A stretch of 64,000 nucleotides of DNA from Sternotherus odoratus. Taxonomy: Eukaryota > Chordata > Testudines > Kinosternidae. Every line of letters begins with the position of its first letter. The first letter of the stretch is position 1. Position numbers and translations under genes: made by a program. This document shows, one piece after another, positions 50,320 through 59,491 of this stretch. The notes beneath the pieces are model-generated. The model did no database searches. It saw only the letters and a program-made list of their open reading frames with translations, and was not told the origin of the DNA. Location of the stretch: positions 234,898 to 298,897 of the forward strand of contig JAVMKO010000023.1 of assembly GCA_032164245.1 (NCBI GenBank), read 5' to 3'.

Positions 50320-52765
50320 CTCAGGTCTCGACTGAGGTCAGGATGGGCCCTGCACAAACCCTGACCGAGTTTGGGGCATTCGCGGTGCCAGGAACTGCAC
50401 AGACCCCTACAGAGAGCGGGGAAATTGTTGTGCCGGGCGCTACCGTGACCCTAACGGGGACCCTGTTGGGCCGGGCCCTGCAACCCCACGGAGTGAAATC
50501 CAGCTCCCGTTCTTCCAAGTGCTGCAGAGACGTCAAACAAAATCAGGGCCCCTGTCCTGCCAGGCCCTGCAGAGACCCCAACTGAGATCTGGGCCCTGTC
50601 CTGCCAGGCCCTGCGGAGACCCCAACTGAGATCTGGGCCCTGCCCTGCCAGGCCCTGCAGAGACCCCAAACAGAGGTCAGACCCCACTGTTCTGACAAGT
50701 GCTGTGGAGACCCCAACTGAGATCTGAGCCCCTGTTGTGCTGGGCAGTGCAGAGATCCCAGCTGACATCTGTGTCCCCGTTGGGCCTGGCACTGCACCGA
50801 CCCTGACAAAGATCACACCCCACCACTGTACTGGGCACTGCACCGACCCCGACAAAGATCACACCCCACCACTGTACTGGGCACTGCACCGACCCCGACA
50901 AAGATCACACCCCACCACTGTACTGGGCGCTGCACCGACCCCGACAAAGATCACACCCCACCACTGTACTGGTCACTGCACCGACCCCGACAAAGATCAC
51001 ACCCCACCACTGTACTGGGCACTGCACTGACTCTGACAAAGATCACACCCCACCACTGTACCGGGCACTGCACTGACCCTGACAAAGATCACACCCCACC
51101 ACTGTACCGGGCACTGCACCGACCCTGACAAAGATCACACCGCACCACTGTACCGGGCACTGCACCGACCCCGACAAATATCACACCCTACTACTGTACT
51201 GGGCACTGCACCGACCCCGACAAAGATCACACCCCACCACTGTCCTGGGCACTGCACCGACCCCGACAAAGATCACAACCCACCACTGTCCTGGGCACTG
51301 CACCGACCCCGACAAAGATCACACCCCACCACTGTACCGGGCACTGCACCGACCCTGACAAAGATCACACCCCTCCACTGTACCGGGCACTGCACCGACC
51401 CTGACAAAGATCACACCCCACCACTGTACCGGGCACTGCACCGACCCTGACAAAGATCACACCCCACCACTGTACCGGGCACTGCACCGACCCTGGCAAA
51501 GATCACACCCCACCACTGTACCGGGCACTGCACCGACCCTGACAAAGATCACATCCCACCACTGTACCGGGCACTGCACCGACCCTGGCAAAGATCACAC
51601 CCCTCCACTGTACCGGGCACTGCACCGACCCTGACAAAGATCACACCCCACCACTGTACCGGGCACTGCACCGACCCTGACAAAGATCACACCCCACCAC
51701 TGTACCGGGCACTGCACCGACCCTGGCAAAGATCACACCCCACCACTGTACCGGGCACTGCACCGACCCTGACAAAGATCACACCCTACCACTGTACTGG
51801 GCACTGCACCGACCCCGACAAAGATCACACCCTACCACTGTACTGGGCACTGCACCGACCCCGACAAAGATCACACCCCACCACTGTCCTGGGCACTGCA
51901 CCGACCCCGACAAAGATCACACCCCACCACTGTACCGGGCGCTGCACCGACCCTGACAAAGATCACATCCCACCACTGTACCGGGCGCTGCACCGACCCT
52001 GACAAAGATCACACCCCTCCACTGTACCGGGCGCTGCACCGACCCTGACAAAGATCACACCCCTCCACTGTACCGGGCGCTGCACCGACCCTGACAAAGA
52101 TCACACCCCACCACTGTACCGGGCGCTGCACCGACCCTGACAAAGATCACACCCCACCACTGTACCGGGCGCTGCACCGACCCTGGCAAAGATCACACCC
52201 CACCACTGTACCGGGCGCTGCACCGACCCTGGCAAAGATCACACCCCACCACTGTACCGGGCGCTGCACCGACCCTGACAAAGATCACACCCCACCACTG
52301 TACCGGGCGCTGCACCGACCCTGACAAAGATCACATCCCACCACTGTACCGGGCGCTGCACCGACCCTGGCAAAGATCACACCCCACCACTGTACCGGGC
52401 GCTGCACCGACCCTGACAAAGATCACATCCCACCACTGTACCGGGCGCTGCACCGACCCTGGCAAAGATCACACCCCTCCACTGTACCGGGCGCTGCACC
52501 GACCCTGACAAAGATCACACCCCACCACTGTACCGGGCACTGCACCGACCCTGACAAAGATCACACCCCACCACTGTACCGGGCACTGCACCGACCCTGC
52601 AAAGATCACACCCCACCACTGTACCGGGCACTGCACCGACCCTGACAAAGATCACATCCCACCACTGTACCGGGCACTGCACCGACCCTGGCAAAGATCA
52701 CACCCCTCCACTGTACTGGGCACTGCACCGACCCTGACAAAGATCACACCCCGCCACTGTACTGG
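50320..52765 (+). repeat. 46-bp satellite array, more than 40 copies
   Basis: From about 50810 the unit is ACTGTACCGGGCACTGCACC, GACCCTGACAAAGATCACAC, CCCACC (46 bp). It repeats about 42 times with linked variants (TACTGG or TACCGG; CCCCGACA, CCCTGACA or CCCTGGCA; GGGCAC or GGGCGC). From 50320 to 50810 a degenerate older form (GGCCCTGCAGAGACCCCAAC) has a similar period. Neighbouring variants come in blocks, suggesting local higher-order amplification. Confidence 0.96.
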
Positions 52766-52779
52766 GCCCGACTAGCTCC

Positions 52780-53160
52780 GTCCCCTGCTCCGACTGCCCC
52801 CGTCCGACTACCCCACCCCTGCTCCGCCCCGCGCCCCTCCCAAAGCTGCCAACTCCCGCCCCCATCCCATGCCCTGGAGCAGTGGGCGGTGCCTGGTATG
52901 CTAAGGAGGACGAGGCTGCTCTGCACTGTTCAGCGAACCGCTCCGGAACTTGGGGGGCGGGGGTCGCTCTCTGCCCCCTTCCCCCCTCAACCCCACTCAC
53001 CCCTATCCCCCACACGACCTCCACTCCTCCCCCACAGCCACCCCGGATTCCCGGCGGCGCCCATACGGGGAGAAGGGGGGGGGGGCTGGAGTCACCCTAA
53101 GGTGAACAGCTGGCGTCCCCCGAGCGGTGCTGCAAAACGCAGCTCCTTTTTATAAAAAAC
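52780..53160 (-). repeat. Inverted copy of 47.8-48.15 kb, with module P copy 4
   Basis: The reverse complement carries module P (52843-52906), CCCGGGAATCCGGGGTGG-like sequence, TCACCTTAGGGTGACTCC and GCAGCACCGCTCGGGGGACG in the same order as 47860-48150. The two arms flank the satellite array and the promoter region between them. Confidence 0.7.
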
Positions 53161-53379
53161 TAAACCCCCCCAACTGGGGGGGCAGCAGCTACCATTTATC
53201 TCCTGCGATTTTTGAATATCGCGATGGAAGCGGTGAGGTCGTGCCCGCAGACCAGGGGGCGCACTCCCCTGGGGGTCAGGGCTGGAAGCGGGACCCGCAT
53301 CTCTGCACCGGGCCAGGGATCCCAGCAGTCCTGGCTCCCAGCCCCCCTGCTCTAACCGCTCCCCCCCACTCCCTTCTCA

Positions 53380-53440
53380 GAGCTGGGGAGAGAACCCAGG
53401 ACTCCTGGCTCCCAGCCCCCCCCCCGCTCTAACCCACCAG
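53380..53440 (+). repeat. M1 minisatellite, single unit
   Basis: GAGAGAACCCAGGACTCCTG followed by CTCTAACCCACCAGG. Confidence 0.75.
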
Positions 53441-53704
53441 GATGTGGGGGCTGTGTGTGTTATGGTAGGGTCTCGGGGGCTGTGTGTGCGGGTGTGTTGC
53501 TTGCACTGGTGACCCCCCCTTGTAAATATGAAACACATTTAAATATATTCAACCCCATTATCAATGCTGGGGGAAAGTGGGGTGCAGGGGGAAGACGCTC
53601 GGGGCTCAACCCCCCAGTCTGAGAACCCCTTTTAGCATCTCTGGGGGTGCTTGTGGGAGGGGCAGTGCCAGCGTCTGTCACCCCCGATTAGGCTCAGTGG
53701 CAGG

Positions 53705-53858
53705 TGTGACGAAGTGGGAGTACTGTGCGTGTGTGTGCCTCGTTACAGCTTCACCTTGGCTTTGCATCAGCTACACATTCCTTTCCCTCCACATAGACGC
53801 CAAAGAAATGCATAGGGGAAACTGAGGCACACACACACAGTACTCCCACTTCGTCACA
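53705..53858. mobile_element. 154-bp miniature element with 23-bp inverted ends; TSD GCAGG
   Basis: The ends TGTGACGAAGTGGGAGTACT and AGTACTCCCACTTCGTCACA are exact inverted repeats and extend to about 23 bp. GCAGG flanks both sides (53700-53704 and 53859-53863). Its right half (CCACATAGACGCCAAAGAAA, GGGGAAACTGAGGCACACAC) is homologous to the end of the 676-bp LTR at 46083, so it looks like a deletion derivative of that family. Confidence 0.9.
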
Positions 53859-54004
53859 GCAGGACACCAGGTGGCAGGGCAACACTCAGCTCAGGGACAG
53901 ATTGGGAGGGATTTGCATGTGTGTGTGTGGGGGGGGGGGATGTTGGGGGCACGTGGGGTCTCTGACCGCAAGGGTACTCCACTTGATTCACAACCCCCCT
54001 TCTG

Positions 54005-54185
54005 TACACCCACCAGCCCCCACTCCCCTCCCAGAGCCAGGGAGAGAACCCAGGAGTCCTGGTGCCCAACCGCCTCCTGATCTAACCGCTAGGCCCCACT
54101 CCCCTCCCACAGCCAGGGAGAGAACCCAGGAGTCCTGGCTCCCAGCCCCCCCTGCTCTGACCCACTAGCCCCCACTGCCCTCCCA
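54005..54185 (+). repeat. M1 minisatellite
   Basis: Two full units (GAGAACCCAGGAGTCCTGG) and a diverged third near 54185 (AAGAACCCAGTTGTCC). A remnant of unit U (AGGGGATAACAACCTACTG) follows at about 54267, so the M1/U arrangement of the CNTROB block is echoed here. Confidence 0.8.
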
Positions 54186-54605
54186 GAGGAAAGGCTAAGA
54201 ACCCAGTTGTCCAGATTCTTGACATTCACATGCCCCTGCCCCGCCCTGGGGTGTCTGGATCTGCCTAGGGGATAACAACCTACTGTTGTGACCAACCTCT
54301 TCCCCAGTTCACAAGAAAGAGGTCTGTGCCAGGGTTCTAGAGTCTCGAACCCAGCCGACGAGGGGGCTGTAGCCAAACGCATAGGCCGGGGGGGGGCAGA
54401 GTTAAGGTGAAATGGACGTCCTTAACACCCGGATTTCGCCCCGCCCTTGGAGCTTATGCAAGTGAAAGAGCTGGAGGCCCCTCATTGATTCACCGGTGGT
54501 CCCTGTGAACGTGCGGGTCACTGCCCCCTAACCCCCACCCCCCCACGAATCTGGTTGCCATGGCGAGGGAGCGGGCCCGATTTTGCTCCATCCGCGGTGG
54601 TGCCA

Positions 54606-54654
54606 TGTTATGCAAATCACCCCCGTTCCTTGGTATAGGGACGCCTCATTTGCA
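54606..54654. promoter_or_regulatory. Pair of divergent octamer motifs
   Basis: ATGCAAAT at about 54608-54615 and its reverse complement ATTTGCAT at about 54647-54654 lie about 30 bp apart in moderate-GC sequence. Octamers occur in POU-factor targets and in snRNA distal elements, but no snRNA body or proximal element was found. Functional status is unknown. Confidence 0.35.
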
Positions 54655-54934
54655 TAGAGCCCCCCAGTATCGGGGGGGCCCCAACAGGGACATGGGTCAT
54701 GGCTTACGGGGGGGGATACCCAGCCCTTACAGCCTACAAAATAGGGGTCCAGGTGGAGGGGGGAGAGGGAAAGTGGGGTGCACAGAACCCCATGGCATGG
54801 AGGGGGTGAGGCAGGTGAAGGGTGCCCCCTATACCCTGCAGTGGCACCCGCCCCAGTACCCCACACCTGCTTTGGGGTTCCCCTCCCAGGACCCCCCCTT
54901 TTCTCCGCTGCCCCCCCCCGGTGGCGCCCCCTAC

Positions 54935-55237
54935 CTGTAGCCCATGGCGGGGCGGGCGCTCTGCAGCTCCCCGGCCGGCAGCTCCGTCTCCAGCAGGTAA
55001 CTCTCCAGCCGCCACCGCTCCAGCAGCCGCCGCTCCAGCAGCCGCCGCGCCGCCTCCAGCACCTGGCCCAGGGTGAGCGCCGGGTCCCGCCCCGCCGGGC
55101 CCCCCTGGCTGCACTGCCGCCCGCCCTCGCCGCGCCCGCCTTTGCCCTTCTTGGCGCCAGGGAGCCCATAGAGCTCGTCCACGCTCAGCTTGGCCCCTGC
55201 TGCGCCCCACGGCCCCCCGCGAGGAGGTGGCGAACAT
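54935..55237 (-). CDS. First exon of an unidentified minus-strand gene
   Basis: The ATG at 55237 gives MFATSSRGAV. After about one base of slippage in GC-rich sequence the frame reads AGAKLSVDELYGLPGAKKGK, then ALTLGQVLEAARRLLERRLL, RWRLESYLLETELPAGEL and ARPAMGY before a consensus donor GTAGGG. The leucine/arginine-rich stretch is a predicted amphipathic helix. The frame change means either an indel or a start in the other frame (no ATG there). I do not recognise the family, and no following exon was found. A second copy of its start and 5' flank lies inverted at 63930-64000. Confidence 0.5.
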
Positions 55238-55285
55238 GCCCCGGTGCGCCCCGTGCCTGCTCCCCCGTGCGCCCGGGTCTTGGAG

Positions 55286-55566
55286 TCCCTATATGGCAGA
55301 TATGGCCCTGGGGGAGGGGGTCCCTGTATTGTCCTGGGGAGGGAGAGTCTCTATATGGCCCATATGGCCCGGGGGGAGGGAATCACTGTATTGTGCTGGG
55401 GAGGGGGAGTCCCTATATGGCCCATATGGCCCGGGGGGAGGGAATCACTGTATTGTGCTGGGGAGGGGGAGTCCCTATATGGCCCATATGGCCCTGGAGG
55501 AGGGGGTCCCTGTATTGTCCTGGGGAGGGGGAGTCCCTATATGGCCCATATGGCCCGGGGGGAGGG
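55286..55566 (+). repeat. About 62-bp tandem repeat, five copies
   Basis: Units contain GTCCCTATATGGCCCATATG, GCCCGGGGGGAGGGAATCAC and TGTATTGTGCTGGGGAGGGG. It lies directly upstream of the unidentified minus-strand exon. TATATGGCCCATATGG-type segments resemble CArG-like boxes repeated in each unit. Confidence 0.9.
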
Positions 55567-55606
55567 CTCAGCGGAGGGGGGGGAGCTGCCCTTCTTCATG
55601 CCCTCA

Positions 55607-55623
55607 AGCAAGATGGCGGCGTG
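55607..55623 (+). promoter_or_regulatory. YY1-type motif CAAGATGGCGGC
   Basis: AAGCAAGATGGCGGCGTGG matches the YY1 consensus often found just downstream of vertebrate start sites. It also contains an ATG opening a 43-codon frame (MAAWGSSSEISSEI), which I treat as non-coding leader. Confidence 0.5.
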
Positions 55624-55704
55624 GGGCTCGTCTAGCGAGATCTCCTCCGAGATCACGAGCTCTCCCTCTCGGGAGCGCGGTGCGGCGCCGGGAGCGGTTG
55701 GTCG

Positions 55705-55719
55705 GTTGCCAGGGGCAAC
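55705..55719. promoter_or_regulatory. RFX X-box, perfect palindrome
   Basis: GTTGCCAGGGGCAAC fits the X-box consensus GTNRCC(N0-3)RGYAAC with two perfect half-sites and a 3-bp spacer. RFX factors drive ciliary genes through such sites. It lies in a CpG island about 860 bp upstream of the TMEM107 start codon and about 470 bp upstream of the minus-strand exon at 55237, so it could serve either or both. Confidence 0.75.
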
Positions 55720-55797
55720 GCCGAGGGCCGGAGCGCGCGGAGCCTGAGCGAGAGCGACAGAGCGCGCGGCCGGGGCTGGGCGCGCGGGGCGAGGGTT

Positions 55798-56095
55798 CCA
55801 CGGGGGGAGGGGGAGTCTCTGTGGGGGGCGCAGGAATAGGGGGGGGGTTCCACTGAGGGGGGAGGGGGAGTCTGTGGGGGGTTCCACTGAGGGGGGAGGG
55901 GGAGTCTGTGAGGGGCACGGGGATGGGGACGGGGGGTTCCACTGAGGGGGGGGGGAGTCTGTGGGGGGCACGGGGATGGGGGTGGGGGGTTCCACTGAGG
56001 GGGGAGGGGGAGTCTGTGGGGGGCACGGGGATGGGGACGGGGGGTTCCACTGAGGGGGGGAGGGGGAGTCTGTGGGGGGAGCAGAGGGGTTCCAC
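55798..56095 (+). repeat. G-rich tandem repeat (GGGGTTCCACTGAGGGGGG)
   Basis: Five to six units of 50-60 bp contain GGGGGGTTCCACTGAGGGGG, GAGGGGGAGTCTGTGGGGGG and CACGGGGATGGGG, continuing more loosely to about 56460. The minus strand gives long proline-rich open frames that are not genes. Confidence 0.88.
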
Positions 56096-56577
56096 GAGGG
56101 GTTTTTGGGGGAGGGGGTAGTATGGGGGCCACGGGGATGGGGGATTGCACAAGGGGGGAGGGTGTAGTGATTGGGGAGTCTCCATGGGGGGGGCGCAGGG
56201 TTGGGGGATACTAGGAGGGGGGACATTGGGAAGGGGGAGTCGCTATGGGGGGCGCCCACCCTGTGTGAAACCCACAATCTGAACCCTACAGCATTCGACT
56301 GGGGGGGCAGGCGGATGGAGGCGGGGGGGGAGTTCCATGGGGGTGGCGGTGATGCAGGGGGCTATGGGGGACAATGGGGACTGGGGGGTTCCATGGGGGG
56401 TTATGTGGGGGGGGATGGGAGATGGGGACTCCATGGGGGGCGATGGTGGAGACTCCCCAGGGAGGATGCAGGGGGGCCCGGTGCTGCCTTGGGTCACCCC
56501 AGCCTGACGCCTTCACTCCCCCTCCCCCCCGCTAGGCCCCGCCCAGAGGATCCTGCCTGCGTGGGGGGCGCCTGGCG

Positions 56578-56658
56578 ATGCCGCTGGTCAGTGGGCTGGT
56601 GCCCGCCCGCTTCCTGACCCTCACGGCACATCTCGTCATCACCATCTTCTGGTCCCGG
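56578..56658 (+). CDS. TMEM107: TMEM107 exon 1 (coding)
   Basis: Start codon in CTGGCGATGCCG; 27 codons from MPLVSGLVPARFLTL to VITIFWSR; donor GTAAGAG, phase 0. Confidence 0.93.
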
Positions 56659-59087
56659 GTAAGAGACCCTGACGACGCCCACCCTGTGTGACACTCACAA
56701 TCGGCACCTTACCACACCACACCCCGACGACGTCTACCTGTGTGATACCCACAGTCGGCAGCCTACAGCATGCCACCTATCCACCCTGACAATGCACACC
56801 CATGTGACACCCACAGTCTACCCCCAGACAGAATGCCTGTCCATCCCGCACCTATGATGTACACCCGTACAACGCACTGACCCTGATGATGTACAACCGC
56901 ATGATGCCTGTGATGCAGACCCACCCCGACAACTCACACCTGTACGACGACCATGCCTACAACACACACCGCCATATCACACCCGCCCTTACAACGCCCG
57001 TGCCTGCCATACATCCCCATACCATACACCCATCCCGACAATGGGCGCCTGCCCCAACAACGCCCACCCATATAACGTCCATACATGTGACGCATCATCT
57101 GTACAATGTGCACAGCTGCCCCGGCAACACCCGCCTGCCACTATCCCCTGTCACGCACGTACAGGTCTCCCAACACACTCACCACCGAACACGGTGTACA
57201 CCCTCCTCCAACACGCACCCCTCATGCAGCAGGGCTTCCACCTCACCCACACACCGCGCCCCCGCCACCTATGGTCACTTTCCAGAGGTGAGAGGAGGGG
57301 TATGGGGAGCCCCCACTGAACACAGGCGGCAGGAATCAAGGAGGTTGTGGCTGCAGGGAGGTGGGTGGAAGCAATGTGGATCAGGACTCCTGGGTTCTCT
57401 CCCCGGCTCTGGGAGGGGAGTGGGGGGCCGGTGGGTTAGAGCAGAGGGGTCTGGGAGCCAGGACTCCTGGGTTCTCTCCCCGGCTCTGGGAGAGGAGTGG
57501 GGGCTGGTGGGGTATAGAAAAGGGGGCTGGGAATCAGGACTCCTGGGTTCTCTCCCCGGCTCTGGGAGGGGAGTGGGGGCTGGTGGTTAGAGCAGGGGCA
57601 GGCTGGGAGTCAGAATAGCATCTTTTCTCCTGCCCCCCGATTCTACCCCAGCTCGCCCTCCGCTGAGTGTCACGCCCGGGCCTGATCTTGCTGCCCCGTC
57701 TTGCAGGACAACAACGTCCGGGCCGGGCTGCCCCTGCAGTACACCCAGCAGCAGTACCAGCGCCAGGACATGGAGTGAGTCAGCCGGGGGCTGGCGGGAC
57801 ACCAGGGCGAGCGGAGGGGGGTGGGTGGGACGACAGGTCTGGGTCTACAGCGGGACGGGGGGCACCTGGGGTGGCAGGGGGACCGGTGGGAGGAGGATGG
57901 GTCCAGCGGGGCATCGGGGGGAGGATGCTAGGAGGGAGGAGAAATGGGCTGAGAGAGGTGGGGGGAGATTGCGGGGGGTGGGGTCTGTGGGGAGACCAGG
58001 GCGGGCAGGACCTGGGGGTCGCGCCCAGCCCCCTGTGACCCCGTGTCGCCCGTCCGGGCGCCGGCCCCAGGCTGGTGGTGGCCCTGTCGGTGACCCTGGG
58101 CTTGTTCGCGGTGGAGCTGGCCGGCTTCTTCTCCGGGGTGTCCATGTTCAACAACACCCAGACTCTGCTGTGTATCCTTCCGCCTGTTGGGGGACGAACG
58201 CTGAACACCCCCCCCTCCCCCGTATGGTGTTACAGCATCACCCGGACCTGCCTGACCCCCCCACAACACAATGACTTGTCCCCAGGGGCCCCACCTCTGT
58301 TCTGCACTGGCTCACGGGGGCGGGGAATGGGGCGGCGGCCTGTCCCCTCTAGGGGGCGCCGACTCCCACCCGCCCCAGGGTGGGACTGGCTGGCTCAGGG
58401 GGGCGGGGAATGGGAGGGAGGGGGTCCGCTCAGGTGACCCCAGACCATCCCCCTGGTTAGCACCGTTGCCATCCCCAGCGGAGAGACCAGGGCCTGGAGG
58501 GGTACAGGGGAGAACGGATGGGGGGCAGCCCCCTGCCCCGCCCCAGCTGCATCAGCCCCCCCATTGGTCCCAATTGTTGATCCCTGACTCCGCTCCCCCC
58601 CAGCCATCGGGGCTCACGCCGCCGCCGCCGTGACCCTGCTCTTCTTCCTCTTCGACCAGTGGGGCAGCAGCCTCGACTGGGGGATCTTTGCCTTCTGCAG
58701 GTCAGTGGCGCCCCCTAGAGGGGACAGGCCCCTGCCCCCTTCCCCGCCCTCCTGAGCCGGCCAGTCCCTGCCCTGGGGCCGGGTGGGGCCAGCGCCCCCT
58801 ACGGGGTTCTCTCCACGCCGGGTTATTTCCCAGCACTGGCCGCTCACTGCAGCGCCTCCGTCTGCCTCTCCTTCCTCACCTCGGCGCGCTGGCCGGGAGA
58901 GCGCCACCTACTGGTACATCCTGGCCGCCTGCAGGTAGATGCCCCCCCGAGGGGCATGGGCGGGGAGCACCCGGGGGGAACGTCCTGGCACTGACCCCAC
59001 CACCCTTGTGCCCCCAGCGCCCTGCCCGCAGCCTTCGAGATCCTGCTCTTCGTCTCCGTCTTTGGGTTCAAGAGGAAGCCACTGTGA
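56578..59087 (+). CDS. TMEM107: TMEM107, complete five-exon gene
   Basis: TMEM107 is a four-span membrane protein of the ciliary transition zone (MKS module), needed for ciliary gating and Hedgehog signalling. Coding exons: 56578-56658, 57707-57774, 58071-58171, 58604-58700, 59018-59087. All junctions are GT/AG and phases join without a stop to give 138 residues; mammalian forms have about 140. Membrane segments are near residues 5-25, 50-70, 85-105 and 112-132. Diagnostic stretches are VSGLVPARFLTLTAHLVI at the N-terminus, LSVTLGLFAVELAGFFSGVS in the second span, and the end LLFVSVFGFKRKPL. Identity is established from the family. It probably has an upstream non-coding exon: GCTAG ends a pyrimidine-rich tract at 56535. 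AATAAA lies at 59486. See 58834-58934 for a possible alternative exon 4. Confidence 0.95.
56690..57270 (+). repeat. Degenerate tandem repeat in TMEM107 intron 1
   Basis: Loosely periodic units with CCACCCTGTGTGACACTCAC, ACCCCGACGACGTCTACC and CATGTGACACCCACAGTC. Periodicity decays rightward. No exon seen. Confidence 0.6.
57375..57605 (-). repeat. M1 minisatellite, inverted orientation
   Basis: Three units of CAGGACTCCTGGGTTCTCTC and CCCGGCTCTGGGAGGGGAGT, the reverse complement of the M1 unit, lie in TMEM107 intron 1. Confidence 0.9.
57707..57774 (+). CDS. TMEM107: TMEM107 exon 2
   Basis: Acceptor CGTCTTGCAG, donor GTGAGTCAG. Encodes DNNVRAGLPLQYTQQQYQRQ and DM plus two bases, the luminal/extracellular loop after the first span. 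Confidence 0.93.
58071..58171 (+). CDS. TMEM107: TMEM107 exon 3
   Basis: Acceptor GGCCCCAG, donor GTATCC. Encodes LVVALSVTLGLFAVELAG through VSMFNNTQTLL, including the conserved second span. Confidence 0.94.
58604..58700 (+). CDS. TMEM107: TMEM107 exon 4 (version a)
   Basis: Acceptor CTCCCCCCCAG, donor GTCAGTG. Encodes IGAHAAAAVTLLFFLFDQWG and SSLDWGIFAFC plus AG. Its length of 97 nt keeps the frame into exon 5. Residues after IGAH are more alanine-rich than in mammalian TMEM107. Confidence 0.9.
58834..58934 (+). pseudogene. TMEM107: Exon-4-like duplicate in TMEM107 intron 4 (version b)
   Basis: It follows an acceptor TTATTTCCCAG and precedes GTAGAT. The sequence aligns codon by codon with exon 4a: LAAHCSASVCLSFLTSARW in one frame, then TYWYILAAC one base out. 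These two stretches resemble mammalian exon 4 (HCSASVALSF, TYWYIF) more than exon 4a does. At 101 nt it does not preserve phase, either alone or together with 4a. It could be a duplicated exon that has decayed, or a real alternative exon with an indel in the assembly. Confidence 0.65.
59018..59087 (+). CDS. TMEM107: TMEM107 exon 5 (terminal)
   Basis: Acceptor GTGCCCCCAG. Encodes ALPAAFEILLFVSVFGFKRK and PL, stop TGA at 59085-59087. The KRKPL tail corresponds to the family's basic C-terminus. Confidence 0.94.
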
Positions 59088-59485
59088 GCCGGGCCCCCCC
59101 CCGGGAGGTCTGTGCCCCCGGCCCCACGGGCTCTGAGTCGGGGGGCGGATACGCCGCAAGGGGAGCTCGCCACGCCCGCCGCGCCCCACAGGCCTGGCGC
59201 TGGACGGGGGCCGCATGGGGCTGTCAGGACCCGGTGCTCTGCCTCTAGGGGGCAGGGCTGAATTAGCCCCATAGGAGCCTACAGTGGCCTGTACCAGCAC
59301 ACCCCAGAGGCAACAGGCGGTACTGCACCCTGTGTCAGCCCCATAGCAACCTGCTGCCCCCCACCTGGGACACCATGAGGAGCAGGAGGAGGTACTGCAC
59401 CTGGTGTAAGCCCCACAGCAGCCTGCATCACCCTCGGTGGCAGCAGGATCTGCCCCACTGACGCGGGAGCCCGCCCTGCCCCCGG

Positions 59486-59491
59486 AATAAA
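59486..59491 (+). terminator. TMEM107 polyadenylation signal AATAAA
   Basis: CCCGGAATAAAGCCGGC lies 400 nt after the stop, followed by a GTTGGGGTCTGTTCC GT-rich element. Confidence 0.85.

Noticed and set aside
50316..51030. Open frames in the 46-bp satellite region
   Set aside because: They are repeat translations, and the period is not a multiple of three, so frames break regularly. No start or splice support.
50320..52765. CRISPR-like regular array
   Set aside because: Units are contiguous with no unique spacers, and the sequence is vertebrate. This is a tandem satellite.
54560..54940. Plus-strand frame MARERARFCSIRGG with nearby octamers as a small gene or snRNA
   Set aside because: No snRNA body, proximal element or conserved protein pattern was found. 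Only the octamer pair was kept, at low confidence.
55537..56277. 246-codon minus-strand proline-rich frame ending ISEEISLDEPHAAILLEG
   Set aside because: Most of it is the complement of a G-rich tandem array. The short EISLDEPHAAILLEG piece is intriguing, but no donor or plausible start was found, and the overlapping plus strand carries a YY1-type leader motif.
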